From Desulfosarcina alkanivorans (GTDB taxonomy: Bacteria; Desulfobacterota; Desulfobacteria; Desulfobacterales; Desulfosarcinaceae), in NCBI RefSeq assembly GCF_009688945.1, contig NZ_AP021874.1:5456001-5520000 (forward strand): a DNA stretch of 64,000 nt, in the 5' to 3' direction. This document shows, one piece after another, positions 9,056 through 17,874 of the stretch (position 1 is the first letter of the stretch; every line of letters starts with the position of its first letter). Under the pieces are notes generated by a model. It was not told where the DNA came from, did no database searches, and was given only the letters and a program-made list of their open reading frames with translations. Both the position numbers and the translations under genes were made by a program.

Positions 9056-11500
9056 ATGACGATGAACGTTTTTAAATTCAAGCGGCCATTTTTATTCTGC
9101 TGTCTGCTGGCCATTACCCTGCTGGCCATGCCTGCCACGGCCATGGCCAAACACAACCACCAGGACAAAACCCCCGACTGGTGTTTTGTCGATCCGGAAG
9201 AGGAGGTTCCCTCCGAGTCATATGATTCGATACTCTATTCGGATATCGCACCGCGCCTGTGTGAAATTCAACGGACCAGCGACCGGGTCAGGGTCGAGGT
9301 CATCGGCCAGTCGGCCGGCGGCCGCAACCTGTTCCTGGCCACGGTTACCGACCCGATGGATAAAAAGAGAAAAAGGCACAAGGACAAGGGGCGCCACAAG
9401 GACCTGCGCAAGTTGATGATCAGGGATCCCGAAAAGGCCCTGGCCCTGATCGAGGAGTACGACGATTTCAACGTCCCGGTGTTCATCAACTGCAGCATTC
9501 ACGGCGATGAGTATCCTGGTACCGACGCATGCATGCGGTTGATCGAAACCCTGGCCTACGACGATTCCGAAGAGGTCCAGGCCATCCTCGACAATACCAT
9601 TTTATTGTTCAACGTGGTGCAGAATCCCGACGGACGGGTAATGGGCACCCGCAGGAATGCCAACGACATCGACATCAACCGGGATATGATCACTCAGAGC
9701 CAGCCGGAAACCCGGGCCACGGTGAGCGTGATTACCGAGTGGAATCCCATGGTCTTCCTGGATCTGCACGACGATGTCCAGCCCATGCTGATCGAACCCT
9801 GCACCCCGCCGCACAACCCCAACTATGAATACGACCTCTACCTGACCTGGTCCTGGGAACTGGCCCTGGCCATGGAGGCCGAACTGCTCTTGCAAAAAGA
9901 GCTCGACAATCTCTACTATCCCTACGACACCGCCCGCATCCCCTACCGCGACTGGGACCTCGGCTGGGATGACTGGCCGCCGATCTACGCGGCCATGTAC
10001 CCGATCTACCACGGCGCCTACGGCCACACCATCGAGACCTGGTCGGAAGCGATCCACGGTGTAGACGCTGACTACGCGGTGGTCTGGGGCGCCCTCAACT
10101 ACACGGTCGCCAACAAAAAAGAGATGGTCGCAGACCAGATCGAAGTCTTCCGGCGCGGTGCATTGGACCTGCCCCAGATGTTGATTCCCGATTACTTGCT
10201 GGAGGAGACCCCCTGGGATCAGTACAACGAACTGACCATCCAGGAGTTTCCGGCGGCCTATGTGATCCCCGCCGGTCCGCCATACCAACCCAGCACGCAT
10301 CAGGCGGCACGCCTGGTTGACTTCCTGCTGTTCAACGATGTCCAGGTGGAGGCGGCCCAGCGAAGTTTCTGGTTGAAAGGCGAGAAATATCCCAAAGGCA
10401 CTTACGTCGTCTGGATGGATCAGCCCAAGCGCGGCATGGCCAACACCATCCTGGACCCCGGCCTCGACCTGTCCTACATCGAGGGCCTCTATTTTTATTC
10501 GCCGCCCTCGGTCTGGAGCCACCCCTATCTGTGGGGGGCCTATCGGGCGGTGATGGAGGACCCGATCCCCATCCGAACCAGGAAGATCAAAAAGGCGAAG
10601 GCGGTCAAGGGGTCTGTCGAGCGGGGTAAGGCCGGCGCCATTGCCTTTCTGCCCACCAGCCTGGCCGCCTTCCAGGCCACCAACGACCTGCTGGCACAAG
10701 GTGCCACCCTGTACCGCGCAGAAGCGGCCTTTGAGGATGGCGGCGAGATGATCGGTGCCGGCGCCGTCATCATGAAGGCGGGCAAATGGAAGGCCCGCCA
10801 GTTGGCAAGAGAATACGGGCTGGACGTGTTGACCCTCAAGAAAATGCCTGAAGACCTGACCCGACTGCAACAGCGGCGGATTGCCGTATACGGTGATGGC
10901 GGCATCAGGAACTGCCTGGACCGCTTGGGTTTCGCCTATGATTTGGTTTCCGAGGAAGATCTGGATGCCGGTATGATCAGCGGCTATGACCTTTTCATCA
11001 ACGACAGCCTGCGATGGACCCGGTTAAGCCCGGAGGGACAGGCTGCTATGACGGCTTGGTTCGATGCCGGTGGCGACTACATCGGGCTTTCCTACCGCGG
11101 CAGGCCCATTCAATTTGCCATTGACGCCGGGATTGCCGACGTTGCCTATGACTATGTCTCCGGCAATGCCATCGTCAATGTGGACTACGATCCGGACGAT
11201 TCGGTGGCTGCCGGATTCCGTGCAGACGGATACGCCTTTGTCTACTATCCGGGTTGGTTCAGCGACCTGGGGGAGGGGGTCAAGGTGGCCGCCACGCTCG
11301 ATCCTGGCGAGAATCTTCTGCTTTCCGGTTTCTGGCCGGAGTGGAAGACCAGCGGCGCCAACGGCCAGCCGGTGATCGTTCACCAGACCACCGACACACG
11401 GGACGTGACCCTGATCGGCATCGATGCCACCTTCCGCGGGCACCCGGAGAACGCTTTCCGGATCGTGGGCAACGCCATCTACGACGGTCTGGAAAATTGA
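9056..11500 (+). CDS. Secreted M14-family zinc carboxypeptidase
   Basis: 814 residues with a clear signal peptide (hydrophobic LLAITLLAMPATAMA, cleaved after AMA). The zinc-binding HxxE is visible at about residue 150 (CSIHGDEYPG). The substrate-binding NPDGR and INRD motifs lie near 190-210, and the third zinc ligand in FLDLHDD near 238. This order is typical of peptidase family M14. The long C-terminal part (about 430-814) contains a Rossmann-like region of the kind that follows some M14 domains and has no metal ligands I can assign. A Lys/His-rich insertion lies at about 100-120. Translation starts behind a strong AAAGGAGGAG. It probably trims peptides in the periplasm or outside the cell; the substrate is not known. 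It stands alone in its neighbourhood. Confidence 0.85.
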   Translation: MTMNVFKFKRPFLFCCLLAITLLAMPATAMAKHNHQDKTPDWCFVDPEEEVPSESYDSILYSDIAPRLCEIQRTSDRVRVEVIGQSAGGRNLFLATVTDPMDKKRKRHKDKGRHKDLRKLMIRDPEKALALIEEYDDFNVPVFINCSIHGDEYPGTDACMRLIETLAYDDSEEVQAILDNTILLFNVVQNPDGRVMGTRRNANDIDINRDMITQSQPETRATVSVITEWNPMVFLDLHDDVQPMLIEPCTPPHNPNYEYDLYLTWSWELALAMEAELLLQKELDNLYYPYDTARIPYRDWDLGWDDWPPIYAAMYPIYHGAYGHTIETWSEAIHGVDADYAVVWGALNYTVANKKEMVADQIEVFRRGALDLPQMLIPDYLLEETPWDQYNELTIQEFPAAYVIPAGPPYQPSTHQAARLVDFLLFNDVQVEAAQRSFWLKGEKYPKGTYVVWMDQPKRGMANTILDPGLDLSYIEGLYFYSPPSVWSHPYLWGAYRAVMEDPIPIRTRKIKKAKAVKGSVERGKAGAIAFLPTSLAAFQATNDLLAQGATLYRAEAAFEDGGEMIGAGAVIMKAGKWKARQLAREYGLDVLTLKKMPEDLTRLQQRRIAVYGDGGIRNCLDRLGFAYDLVSEEDLDAGMISGYDLFINDSLRWTRLSPEGQAAMTAWFDAGGDYIGLSYRGRPIQFAIDAGIADVAYDYVSGNAIVNVDYDPDDSVAAGFRADGYAFVYYPGWFSDLGEGVKVAATLDPGENLLLSGFWPEWKTSGANGQPVIVHQTTDTRDVTLIGIDATFRGHPENAFRIVGNAIYDGLEN

Positions 11501-11676
11501 TCGGTCGCGCCGATCACCGGTTCATTCCGGAATGAGAGACGTGCAGCTCCAACCGCCGGCACCGGCCTTGATCATTTCGGGCCGGTGCCGGCACGATCGA
11601 TGCGCCGCCCGTGCTGAGGCACCCCAGCCTCTGATGGTCAGGCCCCGGTTCACAGGCGGACCGGGATCTGCCGGTG

Positions 11677-12039
11677 TCACTCGAAAAGGCTCAGCTGCCC
11701 GCCGGTAACGATTTTAAAGGCTTCGTTTTTGTGGGTGACCTCGGCGGGGGTGAGCGTTCGCGACAACCCGACGCGGCCCTGTCCCGCCAGAACGCCGGCG
11801 GCAAACCCCTGCCGGAACCCGCGGCGAAACGATGTCAGGCGCAGGCGATCCATCTGCTGGATCAATCGCTCCACCTTTTCCGCCTTTTGAAGTATCTCTT
11901 CCTCTTCAAGCGCATTTTCCAGGGCATCGGCCACAAAATCGGCAAATCGGATGCCATTGCGGTCACAATGCCGGCGAAGGCTTTCGTAGCGTTCGGGGTC
12001 GATGGCAATGGTCGGTGAGGTCATTGGCAATCTCGGCAT
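11677..12039 (-). CDS. Hypothetical protein with predicted coiled coil
   Basis: 120 residues, not recognised. The N-terminus (SPTIAIDPERYESLRRHCDR) and the helix NALEEEEILQKAEKVERLIQ suggest a small helical, possibly DNA-binding or antitoxin-like protein, but no diagnostic motif is seen. It starts 15 bases after the stop of the adenosine-specific kinase gene on the same strand, so the two are probably co-transcribed. ATG 12024 is an alternative start. Confidence 0.5.
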   Translation of the reverse strand: MPRLPMTSPTIAIDPERYESLRRHCDRNGIRFADFVADALENALEEEEILQKAEKVERLIQQMDRLRLTSFRRGFRQGFAAGVLAGQGRVGLSRTLTPAEVTHKNEAFKIVTGGQLSLFE

Positions 12040-12053
12040 CTTCCGGGCTCAGG

Positions 12054-12536
12054 TCACTGCTTGTAGCCGATGGTTCTCAGGAAGGATTTGCGCTTGGCAA
12101 TGTCATCTTCTCCTTCGATGCCCTTGGACGCAAACCCGTCGATCACCCCCATGATGCCGCGACCCAGTTCCGTTTCCGCGACGACGACCTCCACCGGGTT
12201 GGCCGTGGCGCAGAAGATGCGGCAAACCTCCGGTACGGTCTTGATCGTATTGAGGATGTTGACGGGAAACATGTCGCGCATGAAAATGATGAAACTGTGT
12301 CCCGCCCCCAGACGCATCGCGTTTTCCCGGGCCAGGGCGGTCAGTTCGTCGTCCGTGCCGGTATGACGGACCAGACAGACGTCGGAGGCTTCGCAAAACG
12401 CCAGCCCGAATTTGGCGCCCGGTACGGTGTTCACCATGGCTTCGTAAAGATCCTCGACGGTTTTGATGAAATGGGACTGCCCCAGGATGAAATTGAGCTG
12501 CTCGGGGTTGTCGATCGCTACGGTATTAAGTTCCAC
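12054..12536 (-). CDS. Adenosine-specific kinase (PF04008/DUF355 family)
   Basis: 160 residues, the full length of the family. It starts at GTG 12536 behind a strong GGGAGG. The family is recognised from [43 protein letters not shown] and the C-terminal FLRTIGYKQ. Characterised archaeal members bind adenosine and AMP and phosphorylate adenosine; the physiological role in bacteria is unsettled. It is a cytoplasmic protein and probably forms a two-gene unit with the 120-residue protein downstream. Confidence 0.85.
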   Translation of the reverse strand: MELNTVAIDNPEQLNFILGQSHFIKTVEDLYEAMVNTVPGAKFGLAFCEASDVCLVRHTGTDDELTALARENAMRLGAGHSFIIFMRDMFPVNILNTIKTVPEVCRIFCATANPVEVVVAETELGRGIMGVIDGFASKGIEGEDDIAKRKSFLRTIGYKQ

Positions 12537-12814
12537 GGCATCCTCCCTGTAATGGTGACGTATATGCTGTCAAGCGGTCCATCGCTTTCGCCGACAGCCT
12601 GATTCAGACGCTTTCAAGAGAAATCTTAAGTGATTTCCTTTTAAACCTCAAGCCGGGATTCGCAGGCGAATGGTAGCTTTTACCTGTCACCATGCAGCCA
12701 GGCGGCTCACATTGCATATCACCGGCAATGTTGTACTTTACTTTCAGTACGAACGGAAACGGATGACAAGGGTCATCCAACGTCAACAGACATTAAAAAC
12801 ACATAGGTGATATC

Positions 12815-12949
12815 ATGGCCGAAAATAATACTCAGGACTACTTTGACGATAAAAGCGAAGGACATGTGGATACCCGTGAAGCCAATTTCCAGTGTGAGAA
12901 TCCCGACAAGCACCTGGGTTGTGACCTGGGCATCGACGTAATGGGTTAG
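12815..12949 (+). CDS. Small ORF, 44 residues, two cysteines
   Basis: ATG 12815 follows an AGGTGA sequence at good spacing. It encodes an acidic peptide (starts MAENNTQDYFDDKSEG, ends GCDLGIDVMG) with two cysteines about 13 residues apart. A good rho-independent terminator follows 60 bases after the stop, so an expressed small transcript is plausible. No family is recognised. Confidence 0.45.
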   Translation: MAENNTQDYFDDKSEGHVDTREANFQCENPDKHLGCDLGIDVMG

Positions 12950-13011
12950 TTTGGCGGCAGAGCTTCGAGAGCAAGGCAACAGGGTTAAAATCCGCCGGCC
13001 AAGGCGGTTGT

Positions 13012-13047
13012 AAAAAGGCAGAGCCTCTAACGGGGCTCTGCCTTTTT
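13012..13047 (+). terminator. Rho-independent terminator
   Basis: A 14-bp stem, AAAAAGGCAGAGCC pairing with GGCTCTGCCTTTTT around a short loop. It is A-rich on the left and T-rich on the right, so it can work in both directions. It sits downstream of the small ORF at 12815-12949. Confidence 0.85.
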
Positions 13048-13227
13048 GGGTTAATCGGAGCGGTGATGCGGTGAACCGAGAACTGAGAGCCCGAGCCTCT
13101 ACCCTCAATACCTGCATTGCTTAATTGATATTTGTTGACACCCCCTTTGGTGCTTAATAAGAAAACAGACCGATTGGTTTTTCAGATGAACCGTCTGCCC
13201 CGCAGGACCACGATAGGAGAAATAGAA

Positions 13228-13707
13228 ATGACCGAAAGCCGTTTCAGCACCGCACCGCAGGAGCGATACCTGGAAGACTATGTCGAAGGCGCCGTCCATG
13301 AGTTCGGGCCGGTGTCCGTCTCCGAGGCGGAGATCATCCGGTTCGCCAGGCAGTTCGACCCCCAGCTGTTTCACACCGATCCGATCGAAGCCGGGAAGAC
13401 GGTCTACGGCGGCCTCATCGCCAGCGGCTGGCACACCTGCAGCCTGTTCATGCGGCTGTTTGTGGAACACTACCTGCCGGGCCCGGCCAGCCTGGGAAGC
13501 CCGGGGGTGGACCAACTGCGCTGGCTCAAACCGGTGCGTCCCGGTGATACGCTCACCCTGCGCATCACCGTGGACCGGGTGACGCCTTCCCGCAGTAAAC
13601 CCGACCGGGGCGTGCTGTTTTCCTTCTGCGAGATGCTCAACCAGGGTCGCGACGTCGTGGCCACCATGATGGCCATGAATTTGATCCGCTATCGTGGGGG
13701 GCGGTGA
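13228..13707 (+). CDS. MaoC-like hot-dog dehydratase/enoyl-CoA hydratase
   Basis: 159 residues from ATG 13228, which follows AGGAGA with 7-base spacing; an upstream in-frame extension to 13132 lacks a ribosome-binding site. The hot-dog fold is recognised from FARQFDPQLFHTDP, which carries the Asp-x4-His hydratase pair, and from TVYGGLIASGWHT. The segments WLKPVRPGDTLTLRI and NQGRDVVATMMAMNLI also fit the family. MaoC proteins hydrate (R)-enoyl-CoA or dehydrate the reverse substrate in the cytoplasm. The gene precedes a radical SAM gene, but about 190 bases of repeats separate them, so co-function is not implied. Confidence 0.85.
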   Translation: MTESRFSTAPQERYLEDYVEGAVHEFGPVSVSEAEIIRFARQFDPQLFHTDPIEAGKTVYGGLIASGWHTCSLFMRLFVEHYLPGPASLGSPGVDQLRWLKPVRPGDTLTLRITVDRVTPSRSKPDRGVLFSFCEMLNQGRDVVATMMAMNLIRYRGGR

Positions 13708-13738
13708 AAAGTGAACAGTGAGGGGTGAACGGTTACTG
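13704..13738 (+). repeat. Imperfect heptanucleotide tandem repeat (GTGAACx)
   Basis: GTGAAAA-GTGAACA-GTGAGGG-GTGAACG-GTTACTG run back to back, starting at the stop codon of the MaoC gene. A related short stretch (GGTGAACCGTGAATGGTGGGT) is at 13869-13889, just before the radical SAM start. Confidence 0.6.
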
Positions 13739-13757
13739 CCAAGGCAAAAAACGATTC

Positions 13758-13832
13758 CGCCACGGAACACACTGAATACACGGAAAGGTTTTTGAATGTT
13801 TAATCCGTGTAATCCGTGTTTCCCGTGGTTAT
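13758..13832. repeat. CCACGGAA/TTCCGTGG imperfect palindromic intergenic repeat, copy 1
   Basis: CCACGGAACACACTGAATACACGGAAAGG on the left is answered by CCGTGTAATCCGTGTTTCCCGTGG on the right, around a T-rich centre. Related units lie at 16914-17118 and 18857-18935. Confidence 0.6.
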
Positions 13833-13896
13833 CATCAGAAAATGCTGCCGGGGGTGTAACCCGGAAACGGTGAACCGTGAATGGTGGGTAAAAAAA

Positions 13897-14937
13897 ATGA
13901 CACGATCCGCTGCACAAAAATACGACTTTGAGACCGGAGTTTACCGGCCGCCCAGCGAGGGGGGCAGCAACTCCCTGCTGGTACGTTTGACACGCAACTG
14001 CCCCTGGAACCACTGCACCTTTTGCGGCATGTATAAAACCGAGCGCTTCCAGGTGCGATCGGTTGCCGACATCAAAGGGGACATCGATGCCATGGCGGCC
14101 CTGCGCGATGATCTCGCCTCGCTTTCGCAGCAGGCCGGACAAGGAGGGGAGATCGGCCGGCATGCCGCCGTCACCCTGATCGGCCAACACCCCCAATTGA
14201 ACCACCACCAGGGGTTTGCCATGCTTTACCACTGGCTGCTGGCCGGCGGTAAAACCGTGTTCCTGCAGGATGCCAACAGCCTGATCATGAAAACCGACCA
14301 GCTGGTGGCGGTGCTGGGGTATCTGCGCCGCACCTTTCCCTCCATCGAACGGGTCACCACCTACGCGCGCTCCAAGACCCTGGTGCAAAAATCCCTCGAT
14401 GACCTCAAGGCCATTCGCCGGGCCGGCCTGGACCGGCTGCACGTGGGCCTGGAAAGCGGAGATGACACGGTGCTGGAAAAGATTCGCAAGGGCGCCACCG
14501 CCGAGGTCCATATCAAGGGCGGCCAAAAGGCCCTGGCGGCGGGCTTCCAGCTCTCGGAATACTGGATGCCCGGTCTGGGCGGCAAGGCCCTGTGGGAACA
14601 GCATGCCAGAAACACGGCCCGCGTGCTCAGCGAGATCGATCCGCACTACATCCGGTCCCGCCCGCTTCGCCCCTGGCCCGGCACCCCCCTGGCCCGCGAA
14701 ATGGAGGAGGGTGCCTTCGAGATGCTGACCCCCGGGGAGCAGCTGAAGGAATTGCGCCTGACCATGCAGGAATTGTCGGTCACCGGCCGGGTCTGCTTCG
14801 ATCATGCCGGCAACTACTGGAAAAACCCCCGAGGCCACCTCCTGTTCACCCACAGCTACGAAGGCTATCAGTTTCCGGAAGAGAAGCAGCGCGTGCTGGA
14901 CCTGATCGACGACGGCCTGACGGTCGGCAGGTACTGA
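13897..14937 (+). CDS. Radical SAM protein
   Basis: 346 residues from ATG 13897. The [4Fe-4S]/SAM cluster motif is CPWNHCTFC (Cx4Cx2C) near residue 36, preceded by LLVRLTRN. Other family features are VTTYARSKTL, the glycine-rich LDRLHVGLESGDDTVLEKIRKG strand-turn and a C-terminal region with RPWPGTPLAREME. These resemble B12-independent, Elp3/HemN-like radical SAM enzymes of unknown substrate that occur in many anaerobes. No partner gene identifies the reaction. It is cytoplasmic and oxygen-sensitive by family. The start could also be GTG a few codons upstream. Confidence 0.85.
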   Translation: MTRSAAQKYDFETGVYRPPSEGGSNSLLVRLTRNCPWNHCTFCGMYKTERFQVRSVADIKGDIDAMAALRDDLASLSQQAGQGGEIGRHAAVTLIGQHPQLNHHQGFAMLYHWLLAGGKTVFLQDANSLIMKTDQLVAVLGYLRRTFPSIERVTTYARSKTLVQKSLDDLKAIRRAGLDRLHVGLESGDDTVLEKIRKGATAEVHIKGGQKALAAGFQLSEYWMPGLGGKALWEQHARNTARVLSEIDPHYIRSRPLRPWPGTPLAREMEEGAFEMLTPGEQLKELRLTMQELSVTGRVCFDHAGNYWKNPRGHLLFTHSYEGYQFPEEKQRVLDLIDDGLTVGRY

Positions 14938-14967
14938 ATCGCGAATTGACAACCTGCGACGTCCATA

Positions 14968-15012
14968 ATACGTTATTAACGATTCGTAAATTACGAATCG
15001 TTAATAACGTAT
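14968..15012. promoter_or_regulatory. 45-bp perfect AT-rich palindrome before the ATPase gene
   Basis: Two 22-base arms (14968-14989 and 14991-15012) are exact reverse complements around a single A at 14990. The core is TTAACGATTCGTAA and its complement. It ends 14 bases before the ATPase start codon, where an operator or an mRNA hairpin masking translation would lie. It lacks a T-run, so it is not a normal terminator. Confidence 0.75.
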
Positions 15013-15026
15013 CGAAAGGCGCCGAC

Positions 15027-16166
15027 ATGAAAAACCCCTTCCAGTACGGCGGCATCGTCAGCGGGCCTTACTTTGCCGACCGCAGTCAGGAACTCAACAC
15101 CCTGCTGCGCGAGATGGAAAACAACAATCGCGTTTTTCTGGTTTCACCGCGTCGGTTCGGTAAAACCTGTCTGCTGCATCAGCTGACCGGAAACCTGGCC
15201 GACGCCGGTGTCGCCTGTGCGGTGATCGACCTGAACGCCTTTCCCGACCTGCGCAGCTTTGCCGGCGCATTGACCGTCAGGATCACCCGGGCGCTGGAGT
15301 CCAACACCGACCGGCTGCTGAAGCTCTTTTCCGGGTTTCAACGGCTGCGCCCCAGGCTGAGCCTGGACCGCGACGGCAATGTGAGTGCGGGGCTGGAGCT
15401 GGCCGACGGTGAAACGGATGCCCTGGCGGCCCTCGTCGAAGGCCTGGCCCATGCGCAGGACCTGGCCGCCCGGAAAAAGAAACGGCTGGTCGTGATCATG
15501 GATGAATTCTCGGATATCGCCAGGTACAACGGGCTGACGGTTGAAAAAGCCATGCGCTCGGAAATCCAGAAGCACGACCGCATCGGTTACATTTTTTCAG
15601 GGTCCGAACAGTCGGTCATGCTGGCCATGGTCCAGGACAGCACGCGCGCCTTCTACAAAATGGGCCGGATCATGAAGCTGGGGCCGATCAGGCGGCAGGC
15701 CTACCATCGGTTTATTCTGGGGTGGCTCGAGAAGGGCGCTTACCAGGTCGCCGGCGACGACATCCAGCGCCTGTTCGACATCGGTGAAGACGTGCCCTAC
15801 AACATCCAGCGGCTTTGCCATGCCATGTGGGAATCCGCGCTCGAATCCAAAATCGTCGATGCGGCCTTGATCAACCGCCTGCCGGTGATCATCGCCCGCC
15901 AGGATTCACCCCATTATGAGATGCTCTGGCAAACGGCCACCCAGGCGCAAAAGGCATTGCTTTTCGCCCTGGCCGGCGACCCGGAGGCGCTGCCTTTTTC
16001 CAAGGATTTCCAGATGCGCCACGGTATCGGCCCCTCGTCATCCATCAAGGCGTCGCTGGATTCCCTGGTCAAGAAAGGGATCCTTTACCGCACCCTGGAA
16101 GGCCGTTTTCGTTTCGTGGACCGCTTCATGCCGTTCTGGATCGACGACATGCGCGACGGCATTTAA
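15027..16166 (+). CDS. Archaeal-type AAA ATPase (ATPase_2 family) with C-terminal winged helix
   Basis: 379 residues from ATG 15027. Walker A is SPRRFGKTCLL near residue 40 and Walker B is LVVIMDEFSDI near 155. A sensor-like SGSEQSVM and the family-typical FNPFQYGGIV-like start (MKNPFQYGGIVSGPYFADR) identify the PF01637-type group. The last 90 residues (ALLFALAGDPEALPF to RFVDRFMPFWIDD) look like a winged-helix domain. Such STAND-like ATPases are often solitary, patchily distributed and of unknown role. It is preceded by a 45-bp perfect palindrome and followed by heptameric tandem repeats, which suggests a movable or independently regulated unit. Confidence 0.85.
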   Translation: MKNPFQYGGIVSGPYFADRSQELNTLLREMENNNRVFLVSPRRFGKTCLLHQLTGNLADAGVACAVIDLNAFPDLRSFAGALTVRITRALESNTDRLLKLFSGFQRLRPRLSLDRDGNVSAGLELADGETDALAALVEGLAHAQDLAARKKKRLVVIMDEFSDIARYNGLTVEKAMRSEIQKHDRIGYIFSGSEQSVMLAMVQDSTRAFYKMGRIMKLGPIRRQAYHRFILGWLEKGAYQVAGDDIQRLFDIGEDVPYNIQRLCHAMWESALESKIVDAALINRLPVIIARQDSPHYEMLWQTATQAQKALLFALAGDPEALPFSKDFQMRHGIGPSSSIKASLDSLVKKGILYRTLEGRFRFVDRFMPFWIDDMRDGI

Positions 16167-16291
16167 CCTGAGATGGTTCCCGGCGCCATGGTAGCGGCTG
16201 GCGAACAAGATGATTTCAGTATTCGGTGCCCATTTTTCTCCATTCCAGCCGCCCCCCGGCCGGCGACGGCGCTGGGCTCCGAACTGCTTGA

Positions 16292-16326
16292 CCCGAACCC
16301 CGAACCCTGAACTCAGAACACGGAAT
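16292..16326. repeat. Heptanucleotide tandem repeat (CCCGAAC)
   Basis: CCCGAAC-CCCGAAC-CCTGAAC-TCAGAAC-ACGGAAT in tandem, ending 13 bases before the DUF2284 gene start. Unit length matches the array at 13704-13738. Confidence 0.6.
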
Positions 16327-16339
16327 CCCGGGAGGCCCC

Positions 16340-16891
16340 ATGGCAATCAGCACGGATCAGCGCAAGCAAGTTGACGGCATCCTCCACACCCGCGGCTACA
16401 CCGATTACCGGTGGATCGATCCCCAAAAGATTATTGTGGCCCAGTGGGTGCGAATGAAATGCATGTACGGCTGCGGAGAATACGGCCACGGCGGCGCATG
16501 CCCGCCCAACACCCCGTCCGTGGCCGAATGCGAACGCTTCTTCAGGGAATATACCGACGCCGTCATCCTGCACTTCCAGGGCCGGATGGATCACCCCGAG
16601 GACCGCCACGCCTGGTCCGCCAGGATCAACGCCGGGCTGGTCAAGCTGGAGCGCGCTGTTTTCCTGGCCGGGTACCACCGTGCCTTCCAGCTGTTCATGG
16701 ACTCCTGCAGCTTCTGTAAAACCTGCACCGGCCGCCGCGAAACCTGCGAACAGCCCCGCATGGCCCGCCCCGCTCCCGAGGCCATGGCCGTGGACGTGTA
16801 TGCAACCGTGCGCCAATTCGGATTCGAAATCAACGTGCGCACCGACTACGATCAGACGATGGACCGCTATGCCTTTTTGATGGTGCACTGA
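16340..16891 (+). CDS. DUF2284 cysteine-rich metal-binding protein
   Basis: 183 residues. It is recognised from the cysteine clusters: RMKCMYGCGEYGHGGACPPN near residue 40 and SCSFCKTCTGRRETCEQP near 120. A third conserved segment is VDVYATVRQFGFEINV. The cysteines probably hold iron-sulfur clusters or zinc. The family is common in anaerobes and methanogens, and its function is unknown. The gene stands alone between repeat-filled spacers. Confidence 0.85.
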   Translation: MAISTDQRKQVDGILHTRGYTDYRWIDPQKIIVAQWVRMKCMYGCGEYGHGGACPPNTPSVAECERFFREYTDAVILHFQGRMDHPEDRHAWSARINAGLVKLERAVFLAGYHRAFQLFMDSCSFCKTCTGRRETCEQPRMARPAPEAMAVDVYATVRQFGFEINVRTDYDQTMDRYAFLMVH

Positions 16892-16913
16892 TCGTCGGGA
16901 GGGAAAAGATTTT

Positions 16914-17118
16914 AAACCACGGAAGAAACGGAAAGAGCGGCTGGTCGAGAAAAAAGAGATGCGGCCCGCGGTGGTTATGCCGTCTGCAGTGAAAACCAGC
17001 GGATCATGCAAGAAGATGAGAAACCACGGAAGACACTGGACACACCGAACTTTTTTCTCTTTTTCCGTGTTTTAAAAAAGTTGATACGCCTTATTCTTCA
17101 GTGTCCTTCGTGGTTATA
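16914..17118. repeat. CCACGGAA/TTCCGTGG repeats, copies 2 and 3
   Basis: Two adjacent units. The first runs from AAACCACGGAAGAAACGG (16914) to GCGGTGGTTATG (16978). The second runs from GAAACCACGGAAGACACTGG (17021) through TTTTTCCGTG to CCTTCGTGGTTATAA (17118). Each has inverted-repeat ends around an A/T-rich centre. They fill the 246-base spacer between the DUF2284 gene and the oppositely oriented flavin-binding protein gene. Confidence 0.6.
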
Positions 17119-17137
17119 AGTGGATGGCGAATTGGTA

Positions 17138-17548
17138 TTATACCAATTTCTTGCCGGCGCCCGGACCCGGGGAAACGCCGAAGATCTCTTCGATGTGAAG
17201 AATGACCGCTCCCTTTGACTTGAGGGGAAATCCCGCCTTCTCGCTCATTTCCTGGATCCACCGGGCCGTTTCCTCATAGCGCTGGCCGCTGGTTTCGATG
17301 GTGACGCTGCCTTTGAGCTGATAGCCTTCATGTCCCTCCCAGAAGGTGACCGCCACCCGGGGATTGGCCTTCATGTTGGCCAGGGTTTTGTTGAAGAACT
17401 GGTCGGAGATGAGAATGGTTTCCGCGTCAATGATTTTTTTGGCGCCCACCGGTACGGCGTTCGGTGAACCGTCTGCAGTGGCGGTGGAAAGAATCGCGGT
17501 GCGGACCGTGTTGAACAATTCCTGCATTCGTTCGGTCATCTGGGCCAT
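17138..17548 (-). CDS. Pyridoxamine 5'-phosphate oxidase-like FMN-binding protein
   Basis: 136 residues from ATG 17548, which follows a strong AAAGGAGG; an in-frame extension upstream has no such site. The split-barrel flavin fold is recognised from TAILSTATADGSPNAVPVG, the DQFFNKTLANMKANPRVAVTFW segment and GYQLKGSVTIETSG. Small members of this group bind FMN or F420 and are often of unknown substrate, acting as cytoplasmic oxidoreductases. It is a single gene with a repeat-like element upstream. Confidence 0.8.
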   Translation of the reverse strand: MAQMTERMQELFNTVRTAILSTATADGSPNAVPVGAKKIIDAETILISDQFFNKTLANMKANPRVAVTFWEGHEGYQLKGSVTIETSGQRYEETARWIQEMSEKAGFPLKSKGAVILHIEEIFGVSPGPGAGKKLV

Positions 17549-17593
17549 GGGTTGTGCCTCCTTTGAAAAATGGGTTAAACGTGTCTTAAGTTT

Positions 17594-17770
17594 GACGGAT
17601 CCGAAAAAACGCCGAAATCTGCGTTGCTTCATCCCTCGTTACTCAGGCGTAGCGTCAGTACGCCTCATTTTCCGGGATGGAACATGACTGTTCGCTCGCA
17701 CAAGCTCGCTTTGGCGGCCCGCAAGCCTTCCTGTCCCGTCTGGCGTCTATCGGGTGATTTCGGCTTGTTA
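17594..17770. repeat. Possible palindromic intergenic element
   Basis: The ends GCCGAAATC (17611-17619) and its inverse near 17756-17764 (GATTTCGGC) bracket about 150 bases that include a small hairpin GGCGTA/TACGCC. Part of the left side (CCGAAATCTGCGTTGC) resembles the CGATATCTGCGTTGC of the element at 56068-56210. No gene is visible here. Confidence 0.35.
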
Positions 17771-17874
17771 AAGAACCCGCCGGGAATGCGATTTTTTTAC
17801 GGGAGAATCAAGTTTGATATCGGGCCGGCATCCCGTTTGCTGACCCTTGTGTTTGCCAATCGGTACGGCACCTG

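Noticed and set aside
12604-12786. 60-codon frame on the minus strand
   Set aside because: No ribosome-binding site or recognisable protein; AT-rich spacer between the kinase gene and the small ORF.
13105-14952. 615-codon frame on the minus strand
   Set aside because: Antisense to MaoC and radical SAM genes with convincing motifs; compositional shadow.
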